DNA from: a virus
Virus record (IMG/VR): IMGVR_UViG_3300003895_000015
Location: 1-44,487 of that record
Direction: 5' to 3' (one strand)
Length of the DNA: 44,487 bases
Shown here: positions 28,455 through 38,455 of the stretch, one piece after another
Layout: each line of letters begins with the position of its first letter
Numbering within the stretch: the first letter of the stretch is position 1
Notes under the pieces: generated by a model
What the model was told of the DNA's origin: nothing
The model's input: the letters and a program-made list of their open reading frames with translations, nothing else
The model's database searches: none
Made by a program: the position numbers and the translations under genes

Positions 28455-31247
28455 ATGTCCAATCAATCGCTTGGCAATTTAACGGTCAACCTTGTAGCTG
28501 AAACAGGAAGCTACGAAGAAGGCATGGACCGTGCTCAGCGTGCGACTGAGAACTTGGAAAAGGCAACTAAGAAGCAGGCCGCAGAGCTTGATAAGTTGCG
28601 CTATGCCATTGATCCGTTGGCCGGCCAGCTGGCGAAAGTTGAAAAACAACAGCAAGCGTTGAACAAAGCTTTTGCCGATAGTCGTGTTAGCGCAGATGAA
28701 TACAAGAAACTGAATGATAAGCTCGAGCAAACACGCCGCGGACTGAATGGTCTTGGTAAAGAAATGAAGCAGAGCGGCATGTCAGCAGCCCAGCTTGCTT
28801 TTGCAACTCGGCAATTGCCTGCCCAGTTCACAGATATTTTCACGAGCTTGGCCAGTGGCCAAAGTCCAATGACAGTGCTGATCCAACAAGGTGGGCAATT
28901 AAAAGATACCTTTGGTGGCATCGGACCTGCCGCCGAAGCGATGGGCGGGTACATTAAAGGACTCATCAATCCAGTTTCAGTTCTTGCGGCCAGCGCGGCG
29001 GTGCTTGGGACTGTGTTTTATTTGGGCTCAGAAGAGTTTGACCGGTTTAACGAAGCCGTCAATCTGACTGGTGGGTCCTCTGGTATAACGGCTGAAGAGC
29101 TCGCTGTTCTTGCTAAAAAAATTGATACGGTTACATCTACCACAGCTAAAGCATCCGAGGCTCTCGCACTGATCGCGGGATCAGGTAAGTTTGCCAAAGA
29201 ACAGTTTGACGACATTGCCTATGCCGCGTTAATGCTTGAGTCGGCGACAGGCCGAGCAGTCTCTGAAACAGTTAAAGAATTCGAACGTTTGGCTGAAAGC
29301 CCATCCGCTGCGGCGTTGGAGCTCAATAAAAACTATCACTACCTCACCCAAGCGGTATACGAACAAATCACAGCCTTGGAACGCCAGGGTAAAACTACTG
29401 AAGCTGCAGAGCTGAGTGTCAAAACCTATTCAGATGTGGTTCGGGACCGTTCGTCGGCTATCGTCGAGAACATCGGCTCAATCGAGGCAGCTTGGCGTGG
29501 AGTGAAGTCTCTGAGTAAAGAGGCTGTCGATTCACTTTTAAACATAGGCCGCGATGAAACCGATATCGAACGTCTTCAAAAGCTTCGCCAGCAAATCTCG
29601 CGATTGTCAGCTGGCGCCGCATACGCTGAACGGGGCGACTATGCCGGTGGAAGTTTAAAACAGCTCCAGGCAGAAGAGGCTGCGCTCGCAAAAAAGGTCG
29701 AGTCTGAGAAGAAAATTGCTGAACAAAAGGCGCAGCAAGCAAAGTCCCAAAGCGACGCTATTGCCGCTCAACAAGCTATTCAGCGGCTTTCCGAGTCGGC
29801 TCTAACAAATGAAGAAAAACGCACTAAGGCGATTGCTGATTATCAGGCAAACATCGAGAAGATCCGTGCAGTAAATCCAAATTCGGATTTGCTTAATAAA
29901 GACAAAATTGCCAAAGATCTGGCAAATATCAACAGTCAATACGCCGACAAGTCTGCCCCTGCAGCGGTAAAAGATTCGTCGGCTGAGCGGCTGCTACTGA
30001 CACTGAAGCAGCAACAAGAAGTTTTGCAAGCGCAAGTTGGCAGCGTAGAACGTCTTGGAACGAACGCAGCTAAGTTGATCGCATTTGAGCAAGAGATTGC
30101 CGACCTAAAAGACAAAAAGACGCTTACAGCTGAGCAAAAATCGCTGCTGGCCAGTGAGGGCGTGATTCGAGCGCAGCTTGAGAAAAACGCTGCTATCGAA
30201 AAGCAAATTGAACTCCAAAAACAAGTCGCTCGGACACTTGAAGTTGAACGCAGCTTGCGCGACCAGTTGAGCCGTGAACAGCAGTCTTACAATGACCGTC
30301 TCGAAGCTTTCGGCAAAGGGGACAAAGCACTGGATAAGCTGCGTGAACGCCAGCAAATTGAACGCGACTTCCAGCGCCAACTGGAACAGTTGAACGACCA
30401 GAAATCCCGTGGTGATATTGGCGCAGACCAGTACACCACAGAGCTTGAACTGTTGCAGGATAGCCTTGAAGAGCGACTAAAGCTGTATGAGGACTATTAC
30501 GCGCGGCAAGAAGAAATGCAAGCTGACTGGACGGTCGGCGCAAACCGTGCGCTTGAGAACTACATCGAAAATGCCAAAAACATCGCAGGCATGACAGAGG
30601 ACATCATTGGAAATGCATTCTCCGGTCTGGAAGATGTGATCTATGACTTTGTTGCCACCGGCGAAATGAAACTCGGCGATCTGATGCGCTCGATTGGTCA
30701 AGAAGTCATTCGGATGCTGATCAGAATTGGCGTACAGAAAACAGCATCGTTTTTGCTTGATAAAGCCCTTGGGACGGCTGCTGCAACTGGCTATGTTGCC
30801 CAAGTTACCGGTCAAGCCTATGCAGGGATGAACCTCGCGGCAATCAACGCTTTTGCATCTACTGCAGCAATTCCTATAGTTGGCCCATTAGCTGCGCCGG
30901 CCGCGGCAGGGGCAGCACTCGCGTTTACATCTCCTTTTGTTGGCGCTGCAATTACCTCGGCAACTAGCACCCTAGCAGGTATGGCGCACAGCGGTATCGA
31001 CAATATCCCATCAGAAGGTACATGGCTGCTAGATAGAGGCGAAAGGGTTCTATCTCCTCGCCAAAACCAAGACTTAACTCAGTTTTTAGCGACACAGCCT
31101 AGCAGTCGAAATGGTCCAGTTGAAGTATCAATCAATCTTTCCGCTGTCCGCGATGACGAGCTGTTGCGCATGCTATCTGGCAAGCGTAGCGAAATTGCCG
31201 GGATGGTCGCCGCTGCACTGGCTGACGCAGGAATCACATTGGGATAA
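28455..31247 (+). CDS. Tail tape measure protein
   Basis: A 930-aa protein with an N-terminal coiled-coil part (YEEGMDRAQRATENLEKATKKQ), a lambda H-like segment (RQLPAQFTDIFTSLASGQSPMTVLIQQGGQLKD), long helical heptads in the middle and a hydrophobic Ala-rich stretch at about 775-845 that may insert in the membrane. At 930 residues and about 1.5 angstrom per residue the tail should be about 140 nm. GGAG precedes the ATG closely after the GT stop. Confidence 0.95.
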   Translation: MSNQSLGNLTVNLVAETGSYEEGMDRAQRATENLEKATKKQAAELDKLRYAIDPLAGQLAKVEKQQQALNKAFADSRVSADEYKKLNDKLEQTRRGLNGLGKEMKQSGMSAAQLAFATRQLPAQFTDIFTSLASGQSPMTVLIQQGGQLKDTFGGIGPAAEAMGGYIKGLINPVSVLAASAAVLGTVFYLGSEEFDRFNEAVNLTGGSSGITAEELAVLAKKIDTVTSTTAKASEALALIAGSGKFAKEQFDDIAYAALMLESATGRAVSETVKEFERLAESPSAAALELNKNYHYLTQAVYEQITALERQGKTTEAAELSVKTYSDVVRDRSSAIVENIGSIEAAWRGVKSLSKEAVDSLLNIGRDETDIERLQKLRQQISRLSAGAAYAERGDYAGGSLKQLQAEEAALAKKVESEKKIAEQKAQQAKSQSDAIAAQQAIQRLSESALTNEEKRTKAIADYQANIEKIRAVNPNSDLLNKDKIAKDLANINSQYADKSAPAAVKDSSAERLLLTLKQQQEVLQAQVGSVERLGTNAAKLIAFEQEIADLKDKKTLTAEQKSLLASEGVIRAQLEKNAAIEKQIELQKQVARTLEVERSLRDQLSREQQSYNDRLEAFGKGDKALDKLRERQQIERDFQRQLEQLNDQKSRGDIGADQYTTELELLQDSLEERLKLYEDYYARQEEMQADWTVGANRALENYIENAKNIAGMTEDIIGNAFSGLEDVIYDFVATGEMKLGDLMRSIGQEVIRMLIRIGVQKTASFLLDKALGTAAATGYVAQVTGQAYAGMNLAAINAFASTAAIPIVGPLAAPAAAGAALAFTSPFVGAAITSATSTLAGMAHSGIDNIPSEGTWLLDRGERVLSPRQNQDLTQFLATQPSSRNGPVEVSINLSAVRDDELLRMLSGKRSEIAGMVAAALADAGITLG

Positions 31248-31250
31248 CGA

Positions 31251-31853
31251 ATGCCACTACCCTCTCAACTATCCATCGATACGGTGGAACTGAAAAGCAA
31301 CAGCCCAACGATTGTGAGCGAAGGTCGAAATCTCGTTACTTTAGCAAGGGCTGTTCCATCTCATCGATGGGAAGCAACTATTAAAAGCGTGCCATTGCTC
31401 AGCGCAGATGCGCGCGCCGTCTCAGCATGGGTAAATTCTCTTGGCGGTCGGTTTGGTACTTTCACGGCCATTTTACCGGAAGTAAGCACTCCAAAAGGAG
31501 TTGCCACCGGAACGCCACTTACCAGTGGCTCTTATGCTATTGGTGCAAGTGCAATCACAATGTCTGGCTTTACAGCGAGTGTTACTGGCCAGCTGAAAGC
31601 CGGTGATGTACTGAAGTTTGGGAACCACACCAAGGTTTACCAGGTGACGGCTGATACAAGCTCAAACTCTTCAGGCGTGGCTGTAGTGAACATTTATCCA
31701 AAGCTGACGAAAGCGGTACCAAGCGCAACGGCGGTAACTGTTCGCGATGTGCCATTTCTTTTCCGCTTGGACAATGACATTCAAGAGTTCAAATTGAGCG
31801 CACAGAACTCTGGTTTTGTGCGAATCGAATTGGACTGTATCGAGGCCTTATGA
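31251..31853 (+). CDS. Distal/minor tail protein, 200 aa
   Basis: A 200-aa protein directly after the tape measure, where minor tail proteins of the distal tail lie. Beta-rich throughout (STPKGVATGTPLTSGSYAIG, GDVLKFGNHTKVYQV). The ends (SHRWEATIKSVPLLSADARAVSAWVNSLGGRFGTFT) suggest a Dit-like hub or M-like ring. The family is not firmly recognised. Couples to the next gene by ATGA. Confidence 0.7.
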   Translation: MPLPSQLSIDTVELKSNSPTIVSEGRNLVTLARAVPSHRWEATIKSVPLLSADARAVSAWVNSLGGRFGTFTAILPEVSTPKGVATGTPLTSGSYAIGASAITMSGFTASVTGQLKAGDVLKFGNHTKVYQVTADTSSNSSGVAVVNIYPKLTKAVPSATAVTVRDVPFLFRLDNDIQEFKLSAQNSGFVRIELDCIEAL

Positions 31854-32401
31854 TCACTGTCACTCCAGCTGTTGCCAGTGCTATTGCTGGCGACCACCTA
31901 TTTGCACACCTGCTGAAATTCGAGTTTACCGGCGGATCCACCTGCTTCACCGATGCAGGGTATGACATTACATACAATGGTGACGTATATCAGGCCAACG
32001 GTCTTTTGCTTGGCATGGAAGCGCCAAAGTTTACGAACGAGCTCCGAGTAGGTGAAATATCGGTGACATTTAGCGCCGCAGATCAATCCGTTCTGGCCAT
32101 GGTGTTGAACAACAGCCAAGTAAACCGTTATGTGCACATCTATCGAGCTTATTTGGGTACCTCACTTCAAGTCATTGCGAACCCAATATTGCTGCACTCT
32201 TGGCTAATCACTGACGCTTCGGTGTCCAGCGATCGGAAAGACGCAGAAATTACAGTTTCAATGGCCAGCGAATGGGCAGACTTCGAAGCCCCCCGAGGTC
32301 GGCGAACTACTGATGCGAGTCAGCGTCGTTTTTATCCTAATGACCGTGGCCTTGAGTTTGCGACTCAGGTTAAAAAGGACATCAAGTGGGGCGGTGAATA
32401 G
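31850..32401 (+). CDS. Minor tail protein (DUF2163/DUF1833-like)
   Basis: A 183-aa protein with KFEFTGGSTCFTDAGYDITYNGDVYQANGLLLGMEAP in two pieces, a pattern found in L-like minor tail proteins that lie between the tape measure and tip. The C-terminus (RGRRTTDASQRRFYPNDRGLEFA) is usual for the family. No iron-sulphur cysteine cluster is seen. Probably part of the tail hub. Confidence 0.72.
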   Translation: MITVTPAVASAIAGDHLFAHLLKFEFTGGSTCFTDAGYDITYNGDVYQANGLLLGMEAPKFTNELRVGEISVTFSAADQSVLAMVLNNSQVNRYVHIYRAYLGTSLQVIANPILLHSWLITDASVSSDRKDAEITVSMASEWADFEAPRGRRTTDASQRRFYPNDRGLEFATQVKKDIKWGGE

Positions 32402-35400
32402 ATGAGTATTGTCTCGCAAGTTTGGAAATTAGCTAATCCATTTAGGCACATCAAACGAGTTATCAGTTGGATTATTCCAACACCTGATTTGCCGAAAATT
32501 CAGGCCGTCATGGTCGAAAAACAGGGCTCAAACAATCCGATCCCTGTCGTATATGGCACACGTAAAATAGGCGGCATAAAAGTCTACAAAAACGTAACTG
32601 ACGCTTGGGGTGGTGCAGCAAACGAGTTTCTGCACTTAATTGTCGTGTTATGCGAAGGTCCTATCGACGCTATCCAAGAAGTTTACTTTGATGGCGTGTC
32701 AGAAAACGATGAGCGTTGGAACAAGAATAGCGGTAAGTGGTTCACTATTGAGCGCAGACTTGGCGAGCCGGGACAATCTGCAGTCACTATGTCTGGAGCA
32801 AACAGCTGGACATCAGACCATAAGCTGGAGGGGTTGGCGTACCTTTACATTCGCTTGCAAATGGACAAAGACCAAAGCATTTGGAGAGGTGAGCCGGAGA
32901 TAACTGCTTTGGTGCGTGGCCGCAAGGTTTATGATCCACGCAACGGACAGACTGCCTATTCAGAAAATTTGGCACTTCAGCTTCGTGACTATTTATTAAA
33001 TAGTACGTACGGAAAAGGTCTGCCCGCTTCTCGTCTTGATGATGCCAGCATCATTGCCGCCGCGAACAAAGCAGATGCTGAATCACTATCTAGCATTACA
33101 AAAGATGGTGTTGAATCTACCTATTTGCACAAACGGTTTGCGGGTAACGTTGTGCTTGATACAGGTAAAAGCGTCTTCAGCAACGTAAAAACACTATTGT
33201 CAGGGATGCGCGGCAACCTGCCTATAGGTTCGGGTGTATTAAAACTGGTTATCGAAGATACAGGTTCACCTGTATTTTCATTCGGCCATGACACAACAGC
33301 TAACGCGATAATCATTGGCAAAATCAAAACCCGCGTGGGCAGCAAGTCCGATCGGTTGAATCGTGCAATTGTCAGATTTTCTAACAAGACCTTAGCCTAT
33401 GAAGCAGATGAAGTATTTTGGCCAGCTGATTCAAATCCCCTAGCCGCTCAGTGGCTGACGGAAGATAACGGTATACGGCTTGAACAAAGTTACGACTTTG
33501 AAACGATTACTGACAAGGCTGAAGCTTTGCAGATGGCTGAAATCATAGCTAAGCGAAGTCGCAACATGCTCAGTTGCAGTTTCAGCGCATCGCCCGCAGC
33601 TATTGTGTGTGAACCTGGCGATATTGTTTCAGTAACCGACGATAGTCATGGTTGGGTTGGTAAGCCATTTCGTGTTAACGAAATAAAGTTCAACGAAGAT
33701 GGAGAGGTCGACCTCGAATTATTTGAACACCAAAATGCCATTTACCCTTGGTCTGGAACTGCATATAGCGAGCGAACCGTTGGCACAAACTTGGGCAATC
33801 CAACCCAGCTGCCAACACCAACAAATTTGACCGTTGCAGCTGATGGCACACTTGCTACTGGTGGCCGATTAACTTGGTCAATTACTCAAAATGCTTTCAT
33901 TCGCCGGTTTCGCATTACCGCTAGCTCTGGGTCTACTCAATTGTGGAGTGACGAAACTACAGCTAAAAGCATGGATCTACCCGTGCTTTCACCGGGCACA
34001 TATAGCATTTCTGTTGTTGCGATAAGCACTCTTGGCACGCTGTCACCTGCAGCAAGCATCAGTTTCACATATGTTGCACCAGTAGTTCCGACATCGCTAG
34101 ACGTCACGGCAAACAACTTCGATATCACTGTTCGCCCTGTGTTGGCCGGTATCGGTCTCGGCACTGAATTTGAGTTTGCGCTCAACAGCACGTCAACGGT
34201 TCGCGGACGCGGTATGTCGATGGTGTTTGCGGGTTTGGCTCCGGCAACGCAATACACCGTATTCGCACGAACAGTTAACGCGCTTGGCGCATCGGCTTGG
34301 TTTTCGCAGGAAGTAACGACAACATCAAGTCCTGATGCGGTTTTTGAACTGATTAAGGATCGTGTCGAAACCAATTTTCAGCCTACCTTTAACAGCTTAA
34401 ATCAACAAATTACTGATGTTCTTGCATCGGTGGATACCGCTGAAGGCACAATATCAGATCATCAACTCAGCTTGTCTCGCTTAAAAGGCGCAAGCAAGGA
34501 ATTGGAAAAGCTGGCGTTTGTTGCAGTCGCAGAGCGGCTAAAAATGCGTAACAACTTGCTAGAGATTGGTTCATCAGCTGCACTAGCCAACCGCGATATT
34601 CAGGCTCTGGCGACAGATAAGGAGGCCTTCGCTCAAGAAGTGTTTGAGCTTCGCGCATCGACGGCTACATCAATTGGTCAGCTCAATTCATCCATCGTTG
34701 ACACCGCAAAAGCTGTGAGTTCAGAGGTTGAAGCTCGGGCGGCAGCGGTGAGCGCTCTTGAATCAAACATCAACGGCAGTTTGCAGGCTCAAAGCAACCA
34801 GATCCAGTCAGTAAAATCTACGGCTGATGGCGCGGCTAGTGCGTTGGCAGGCCTTCGAACTGCTGTTGCCGGAAGCGATAGCCAGAGTCAGGCTGAGTTG
34901 ATCTTGTCGTCCACAGTCGATAAAGCAAACCAAGCCGCTGCAAGAGCCTATCTTGGTGTGACGACAACAAACAACGCTGGCAAGAAAAAGGTGACCGGCG
35001 TAGTTGTTGACGGTGCAAGTTCTGGATTGGAGTTTAGTGCTGACGCTTTGATCCTGACTGATACATCAGGCAATTTGAAGTTGTATTGGGATGCTGCCAG
35101 TGGAACGTTTGTATTTAAAGGTAAGCTCGTTCTAACAGACGGAACAGCTATAAACCAAGTGTCTGATATTCGCGGTCTCGACGGTGCCACTGGCCCGCAA
35201 GGTCCGGCTGGACCACAAGGACCTCAAGGTCCCGCAGGTGCCGTTGGTTCAGCAGGCGCAGGGTTCTACACGATCACTTTGCGCGAGGGTGTGTTTCCAA
35301 CGTCTTCCGTGGCGACAGCTGATTTCGCGACGGCAATTGGTCGCCAGCCAGTCAATGGTGATGTTCTTACCTACCGAAATGCAGCCGGAACCGTCAGCAG

Positions 35401-36166
35401 TGCCAAACAATTTGACGGTACGAGCTGGGTTGCACCTACTGCGCTTATTGCTGGCAATCTGATTGCTACGGGCAGTATTGCCGGTGACCGGCTGATGGCC
35501 GGAACAAGCATAACAGCGCCTGTGATCCAAGGTGGTGAGTGGCGCTCTATTGGCACATCACATATGGAGATTTGGTCATCCAATCCATTTGGCCCTCACA
35601 GCCTGATTGACTGGTATGGACCGAAAATAGATGGTGTGAATTGGAATACCTCAACCAGTCAACCAATCCTGAGCGGTATGCTGAAAAGTAATGCTGTCAA
35701 CTACAAGGATTCTACTGGTCGCGCGTACTTTGGTGGAACTATCAGTGCAGGCACTCTGCGCAATGCACAGCGCAGCACTACATTGTCACAGAATACTGCT
35801 GTCGAAACTGGCTCATATGGCAGTAACGGCGGAGTCATCACGGTAAAGAACTCCATCAACATCAGTATTGGCCGTACAAGTGCCAGCAGTTTCACGCCTG
35901 GCACAATCACTGCGACGCTCGTACTGTTCCGCAAAAGTGGCGCGAGCTGGATTCAAGTAGCAAGCCAAGCGTTTACCGGTACATACGAACAAACTCTCGA
36001 GAGTGGGACCTATACGCAAAACTGGCTGCTTACCGGTTCTTTTACCTACACCGACACCTTACAAACCGCAACAAACCGCGAATATCGCCTGACGGTGACG
36101 CACAACTTACCTGTCAGCGGCGGCGGTCAAGTATTTCAAGATCTAGCGCTTATAAGCGAGGAATAA
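32402..36166 (+). CDS. Tail tip/host specificity protein (J-like)
   Basis: A 1254-aa tip protein. The N-terminal hub (about 1-450) has NPIPVVYGTRKIGGIKVY and EGPIDAIQEVYFDG, typical of J/TipJ. Two fibronectin-like modules follow at about 470-650, then a coiled coil at about 660-830, a collagen-like run (GPQGPAGPQGPQGPAG, about 927-945) and a C-terminal beta domain for receptor contact. It starts one base after the previous stop. No separate K- or I-like genes are present before it, which is shorter than the lambda tip set. Confidence 0.9.
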   Translation: MSIVSQVWKLANPFRHIKRVISWIIPTPDLPKIQAVMVEKQGSNNPIPVVYGTRKIGGIKVYKNVTDAWGGAANEFLHLIVVLCEGPIDAIQEVYFDGVSENDERWNKNSGKWFTIERRLGEPGQSAVTMSGANSWTSDHKLEGLAYLYIRLQMDKDQSIWRGEPEITALVRGRKVYDPRNGQTAYSENLALQLRDYLLNSTYGKGLPASRLDDASIIAAANKADAESLSSITKDGVESTYLHKRFAGNVVLDTGKSVFSNVKTLLSGMRGNLPIGSGVLKLVIEDTGSPVFSFGHDTTANAIIIGKIKTRVGSKSDRLNRAIVRFSNKTLAYEADEVFWPADSNPLAAQWLTEDNGIRLEQSYDFETITDKAEALQMAEIIAKRSRNMLSCSFSASPAAIVCEPGDIVSVTDDSHGWVGKPFRVNEIKFNEDGEVDLELFEHQNAIYPWSGTAYSERTVGTNLGNPTQLPTPTNLTVAADGTLATGGRLTWSITQNAFIRRFRITASSGSTQLWSDETTAKSMDLPVLSPGTYSISVVAISTLGTLSPAASISFTYVAPVVPTSLDVTANNFDITVRPVLAGIGLGTEFEFALNSTSTVRGRGMSMVFAGLAPATQYTVFARTVNALGASAWFSQEVTTTSSPDAVFELIKDRVETNFQPTFNSLNQQITDVLASVDTAEGTISDHQLSLSRLKGASKELEKLAFVAVAERLKMRNNLLEIGSSAALANRDIQALATDKEAFAQEVFELRASTATSIGQLNSSIVDTAKAVSSEVEARAAAVSALESNINGSLQAQSNQIQSVKSTADGAASALAGLRTAVAGSDSQSQAELILSSTVDKANQAAARAYLGVTTTNNAGKKKVTGVVVDGASSGLEFSADALILTDTSGNLKLYWDAASGTFVFKGKLVLTDGTAINQVSDIRGLDGATGPQGPAGPQGPQGPAGAVGSAGAGFYTITLREGVFPTSSVATADFATAIGRQPVNGDVLTYRNAAGTVSSAKQFDGTSWVAPTALIAGNLIATGSIAGDRLMAGTSITAPVIQGGEWRSIGTSHMEIWSSNPFGPHSLIDWYGPKIDGVNWNTSTSQPILSGMLKSNAVNYKDSTGRAYFGGTISAGTLRNAQRSTTLSQNTAVETGSYGSNGGVITVKNSINISIGRTSASSFTPGTITATLVLFRKSGASWIQVASQAFTGTYEQTLESGTYTQNWLLTGSFTYTDTLQTATNREYRLTVTHNLPVSGGGQVFQDLALISEE

Positions 36167-36167
36167 T

Positions 36168-37514
36168 ATGACTTGGTATTATGCAACCTCTGTATCGGTA
36201 ACGAACGGAGCAACCGTTGTTTCGGTCAATACCGGCGATGACGTTGCTATCGCTCAGGCCGAAGGTGGCTTAATCATCGGCACCAATCCGCCGGTCGAAA
36301 TCAAACGCACGTATCTGGATGCATCAAGCAACAAAAAGATTGAGCTTGCCAAACCTTGGCCGTATGCGACACAAACCAATCAGCAGGCATATGCATATCC
36401 GACTGATGGCGATTTTGCCGCAGCTACGGCCACACTGCAGAGTTTGATTGATGGGTTTACGTTAGCAGCTCAAGCTGATGCGCTTGCAGGCACGGATACA
36501 GCCAAACCGATGACGGCACTGCGGGTGCATCAAGCTTTTCAGCAATATGGGCTTGGTGCTGGCGCAATTGACTTGCCAAACTTTACGGCTGCGACAGCAA
36601 ACTCCGCCCGTTTTTTCCGGTTTATCAACACTGCAGTTGGCAAGCCTTCATTTATCAACTACGGATCCGGCATTTCATTGCCTTATGACGGCACTCCAAA
36701 TACCTACTTTGCAGGCGTTGGCCTTCGTGCCGACAGCACGCGGGCGTTGTTCTACGGTTACAAGTCAGGAGCCGCAGGAACGCCAACTTGGCTGGAAGCT
36801 TGGGACAAAGGCAAGAACCCAGCTCAGTCGCACCTCGCTGACATAGGCGGTGGTGCAGCAGTGTTAACGGCTGGCTCATTTGGGTGGGGCGGTACATCTA
36901 CAGCTCCACAGCTTGCACTTCTATCTGCAACTCTTGATACAACCACATTGCCGAGCGGAGCTTGGCGAGTCATAGCAGCTGATACTGGCACCAAGCCGCC
37001 TGGGTATACCGACTTCAATATGCTCCAAATGAGATACAACTCATCTGACGCAACTCGAATCGCTATCGGTACGACTGGCGAAATGTTCAGCTACGCGAGC
37101 GCCGGTGGCGTTTGGAACTCAACGGGCTGGCGTCGCCAGTATGATTCACTGAATGCCCAAGGAACTGTGAACCATGACGGCACCAAAAATACTGGTGCGA
37201 TCATGGAGTACGGAGCTAATGCCAATGGTCAGTACTACAAGTATCTAGATGGTCGGCTGGAGTGTTACTTAAGTCGCTCAGTAGCAATGACAGCAGATGT
37301 CGATGATGTATTTACGTGGACATTCCCCTCTGTATTTGCCAATGCCCCAACATTCATCAAAACAGCAATTACTGGCGCCAGCAACACTCACAGCTTCAAC
37401 ATCACCAAAGATGCAGCTCATGGGCAAACAACAACTGGGGCAACTTGTCGAACAAAAGTTAACTCAAGCCAGACGCATACTTTGACACACATGGCTGTTG
37501 GCCGGTGGAGATAA
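36168..37514 (+). CDS. Tail fibre protein
   Basis: A 448-aa fibre that begins TWYYATSVSVTNGATVVSVNTG, an attachment domain shared with many phage fibres. The middle (about 80-125) is helical and the rest is beta-rich and Gly/Ser/Thr-rich. It starts one base after the J-like stop. The C-terminal part probably binds a cell-surface receptor. No tail spike enzyme motif is seen. Confidence 0.85.
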   Translation: MTWYYATSVSVTNGATVVSVNTGDDVAIAQAEGGLIIGTNPPVEIKRTYLDASSNKKIELAKPWPYATQTNQQAYAYPTDGDFAAATATLQSLIDGFTLAAQADALAGTDTAKPMTALRVHQAFQQYGLGAGAIDLPNFTAATANSARFFRFINTAVGKPSFINYGSGISLPYDGTPNTYFAGVGLRADSTRALFYGYKSGAAGTPTWLEAWDKGKNPAQSHLADIGGGAAVLTAGSFGWGGTSTAPQLALLSATLDTTTLPSGAWRVIAADTGTKPPGYTDFNMLQMRYNSSDATRIAIGTTGEMFSYASAGGVWNSTGWRRQYDSLNAQGTVNHDGTKNTGAIMEYGANANGQYYKYLDGRLECYLSRSVAMTADVDDVFTWTFPSVFANAPTFIKTAITGASNTHSFNITKDAAHGQTTTGATCRTKVNSSQTHTLTHMAVGRWR

Positions 37515-37516
37515 TC

Positions 37517-37843
37517 ATGAAAATCACTTTGTCACCGGTAGCTTATAACCGGAATTCAATCATTTCTGTCACTGGCAATACAGTGACAGTCGATGGTCAA
37601 GTCTATGACCTGTCGGCATTGCCGGACAATTCTCAATGTGATGCGGAATTCCCCGCAACCGGCTTAATCAAGAAAGTTAACGGAGTGATTGAGGTAACGA
37701 TTGTCTATTTCTATGACTCAGCATTGGCTGACCCCATTCAGCCAACATCAGTTGACGCATACAAATTCGACATTTCTGAAGGGGTTGTTCCTTCACCAAT
37801 CATCTGGAAACCATTAGCCCAAGACGGTGGTCACGATGCTTAA
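37517..37843 (+). CDS. Fibre-associated hypothetical protein, 108 aa
   Basis: A beta-rich 108-aa protein (ITLSPVAYNRNSIISVTGNTVTVDGQVYDL) behind GGAG, starting two bases after the fibre stop. This pattern (a short protein before a DUF4376-like one) is common next to phage fibres, where such proteins act in fibre assembly or sit at the fibre base. Function not shown. Confidence 0.7.
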   Translation: MKITLSPVAYNRNSIISVTGNTVTVDGQVYDLSALPDNSQCDAEFPATGLIKKVNGVIEVTIVYFYDSALADPIQPTSVDAYKFDISEGVVPSPIIWKPLAQDGGHDA

Positions 37844-38156
37844 TCTATCAACTATACAGTCGCTTGAATCTGTAAGTGCTGCAGCCGAAGTTCAGCAGTT
37901 TAAAGTAAGCCGCCAACAAGCCTTGGACAATGCAGTCGTAACCACGACAGCAGGTAACCAATACAATGCCGACGAAAAGAGCATTGGACGAATGGCGAAC
38001 GCTTTGCTCGCCTCACTTCACGAACCAGAGTCGTTTGCACTCGAGTGGTCGATGGCCGACACGCCAACCGGTGTAATGACGCCAACAACAAAGGCTGATC
38101 TAGCACAAGCGCACCGGCTGGCCGTTGAAAACATGGCCGCAATTTGGGGGCGCTAA
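37836..38156 (+). CDS. DUF4376-like fibre accessory protein
   Basis: A 106-aa helical protein (KVSRQQALDNAVVTTTAGNQYNADEKSIGRMANALL) of the DUF4376 type, found with tail fibres. I chose the ATG at 37836 (overlap with the previous gene) rather than the GTG at 37827. Its stop overlaps the next start. Confidence 0.75.
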   Translation: MLNLSTIQSLESVSAAAEVQQFKVSRQQALDNAVVTTTAGNQYNADEKSIGRMANALLASLHEPESFALEWSMADTPTGVMTPTTKADLAQAHRLAVENMAAIWGR

Positions 38157-38455
38157 TGCAGCACACACCAATCAAGGTTGAGAAGATAGGCAAGCGCAGA
38201 TGGCGACTGGTTGAAAGTTGGCGTGGCGTTCCTGCCGGATTTGAGACTGATGGGGCTTCAGTGCCCCGTATTTTTTGGTGGTTTATGGATCCCGCAAGCG
38301 AAGCGTTTGAAGCCGCGGTGCTTCATGACCATGCGCTGCGCCGGCATAACCCAGCAGCACACAGGATTTTCCTTCGCACGTTAATCGAATACAGAGTGCC
38401 TACATGGAGAGCGCTCATTGCTTATTTTGCCGTTTGGCTTTGGGGGTTACTGTGA
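38156..38455 (+). CDS. DUF1353-family protein
   Basis: A 99-aa protein with GVPAGFETDGASVPRIFWWFMDP and AAVLHDHALRR, the diagnostic DUF1353 pattern, and a hydrophobic C-terminal segment (LIAYFAVWLWGLL). Found in many phage tail regions; its activity is not known, although conserved HDHALR could bind metal. TAATG overlap with the gene before it. Confidence 0.85.
   Translation: MQHTPIKVEKIGKRRWRLVESWRGVPAGFETDGASVPRIFWWFMDPASEAFEAAVLHDHALRRHNPAAHRIFLRTLIEYRVPTWRALIAYFAVWLWGLL

Noticed and set aside
32402-36166. Retron, reverse transcriptase or diversity-generating element near the tail fibres
   Set aside because: No reverse transcriptase motif is present and no template/variable repeat pair was seen beside the tip or fibre genes.
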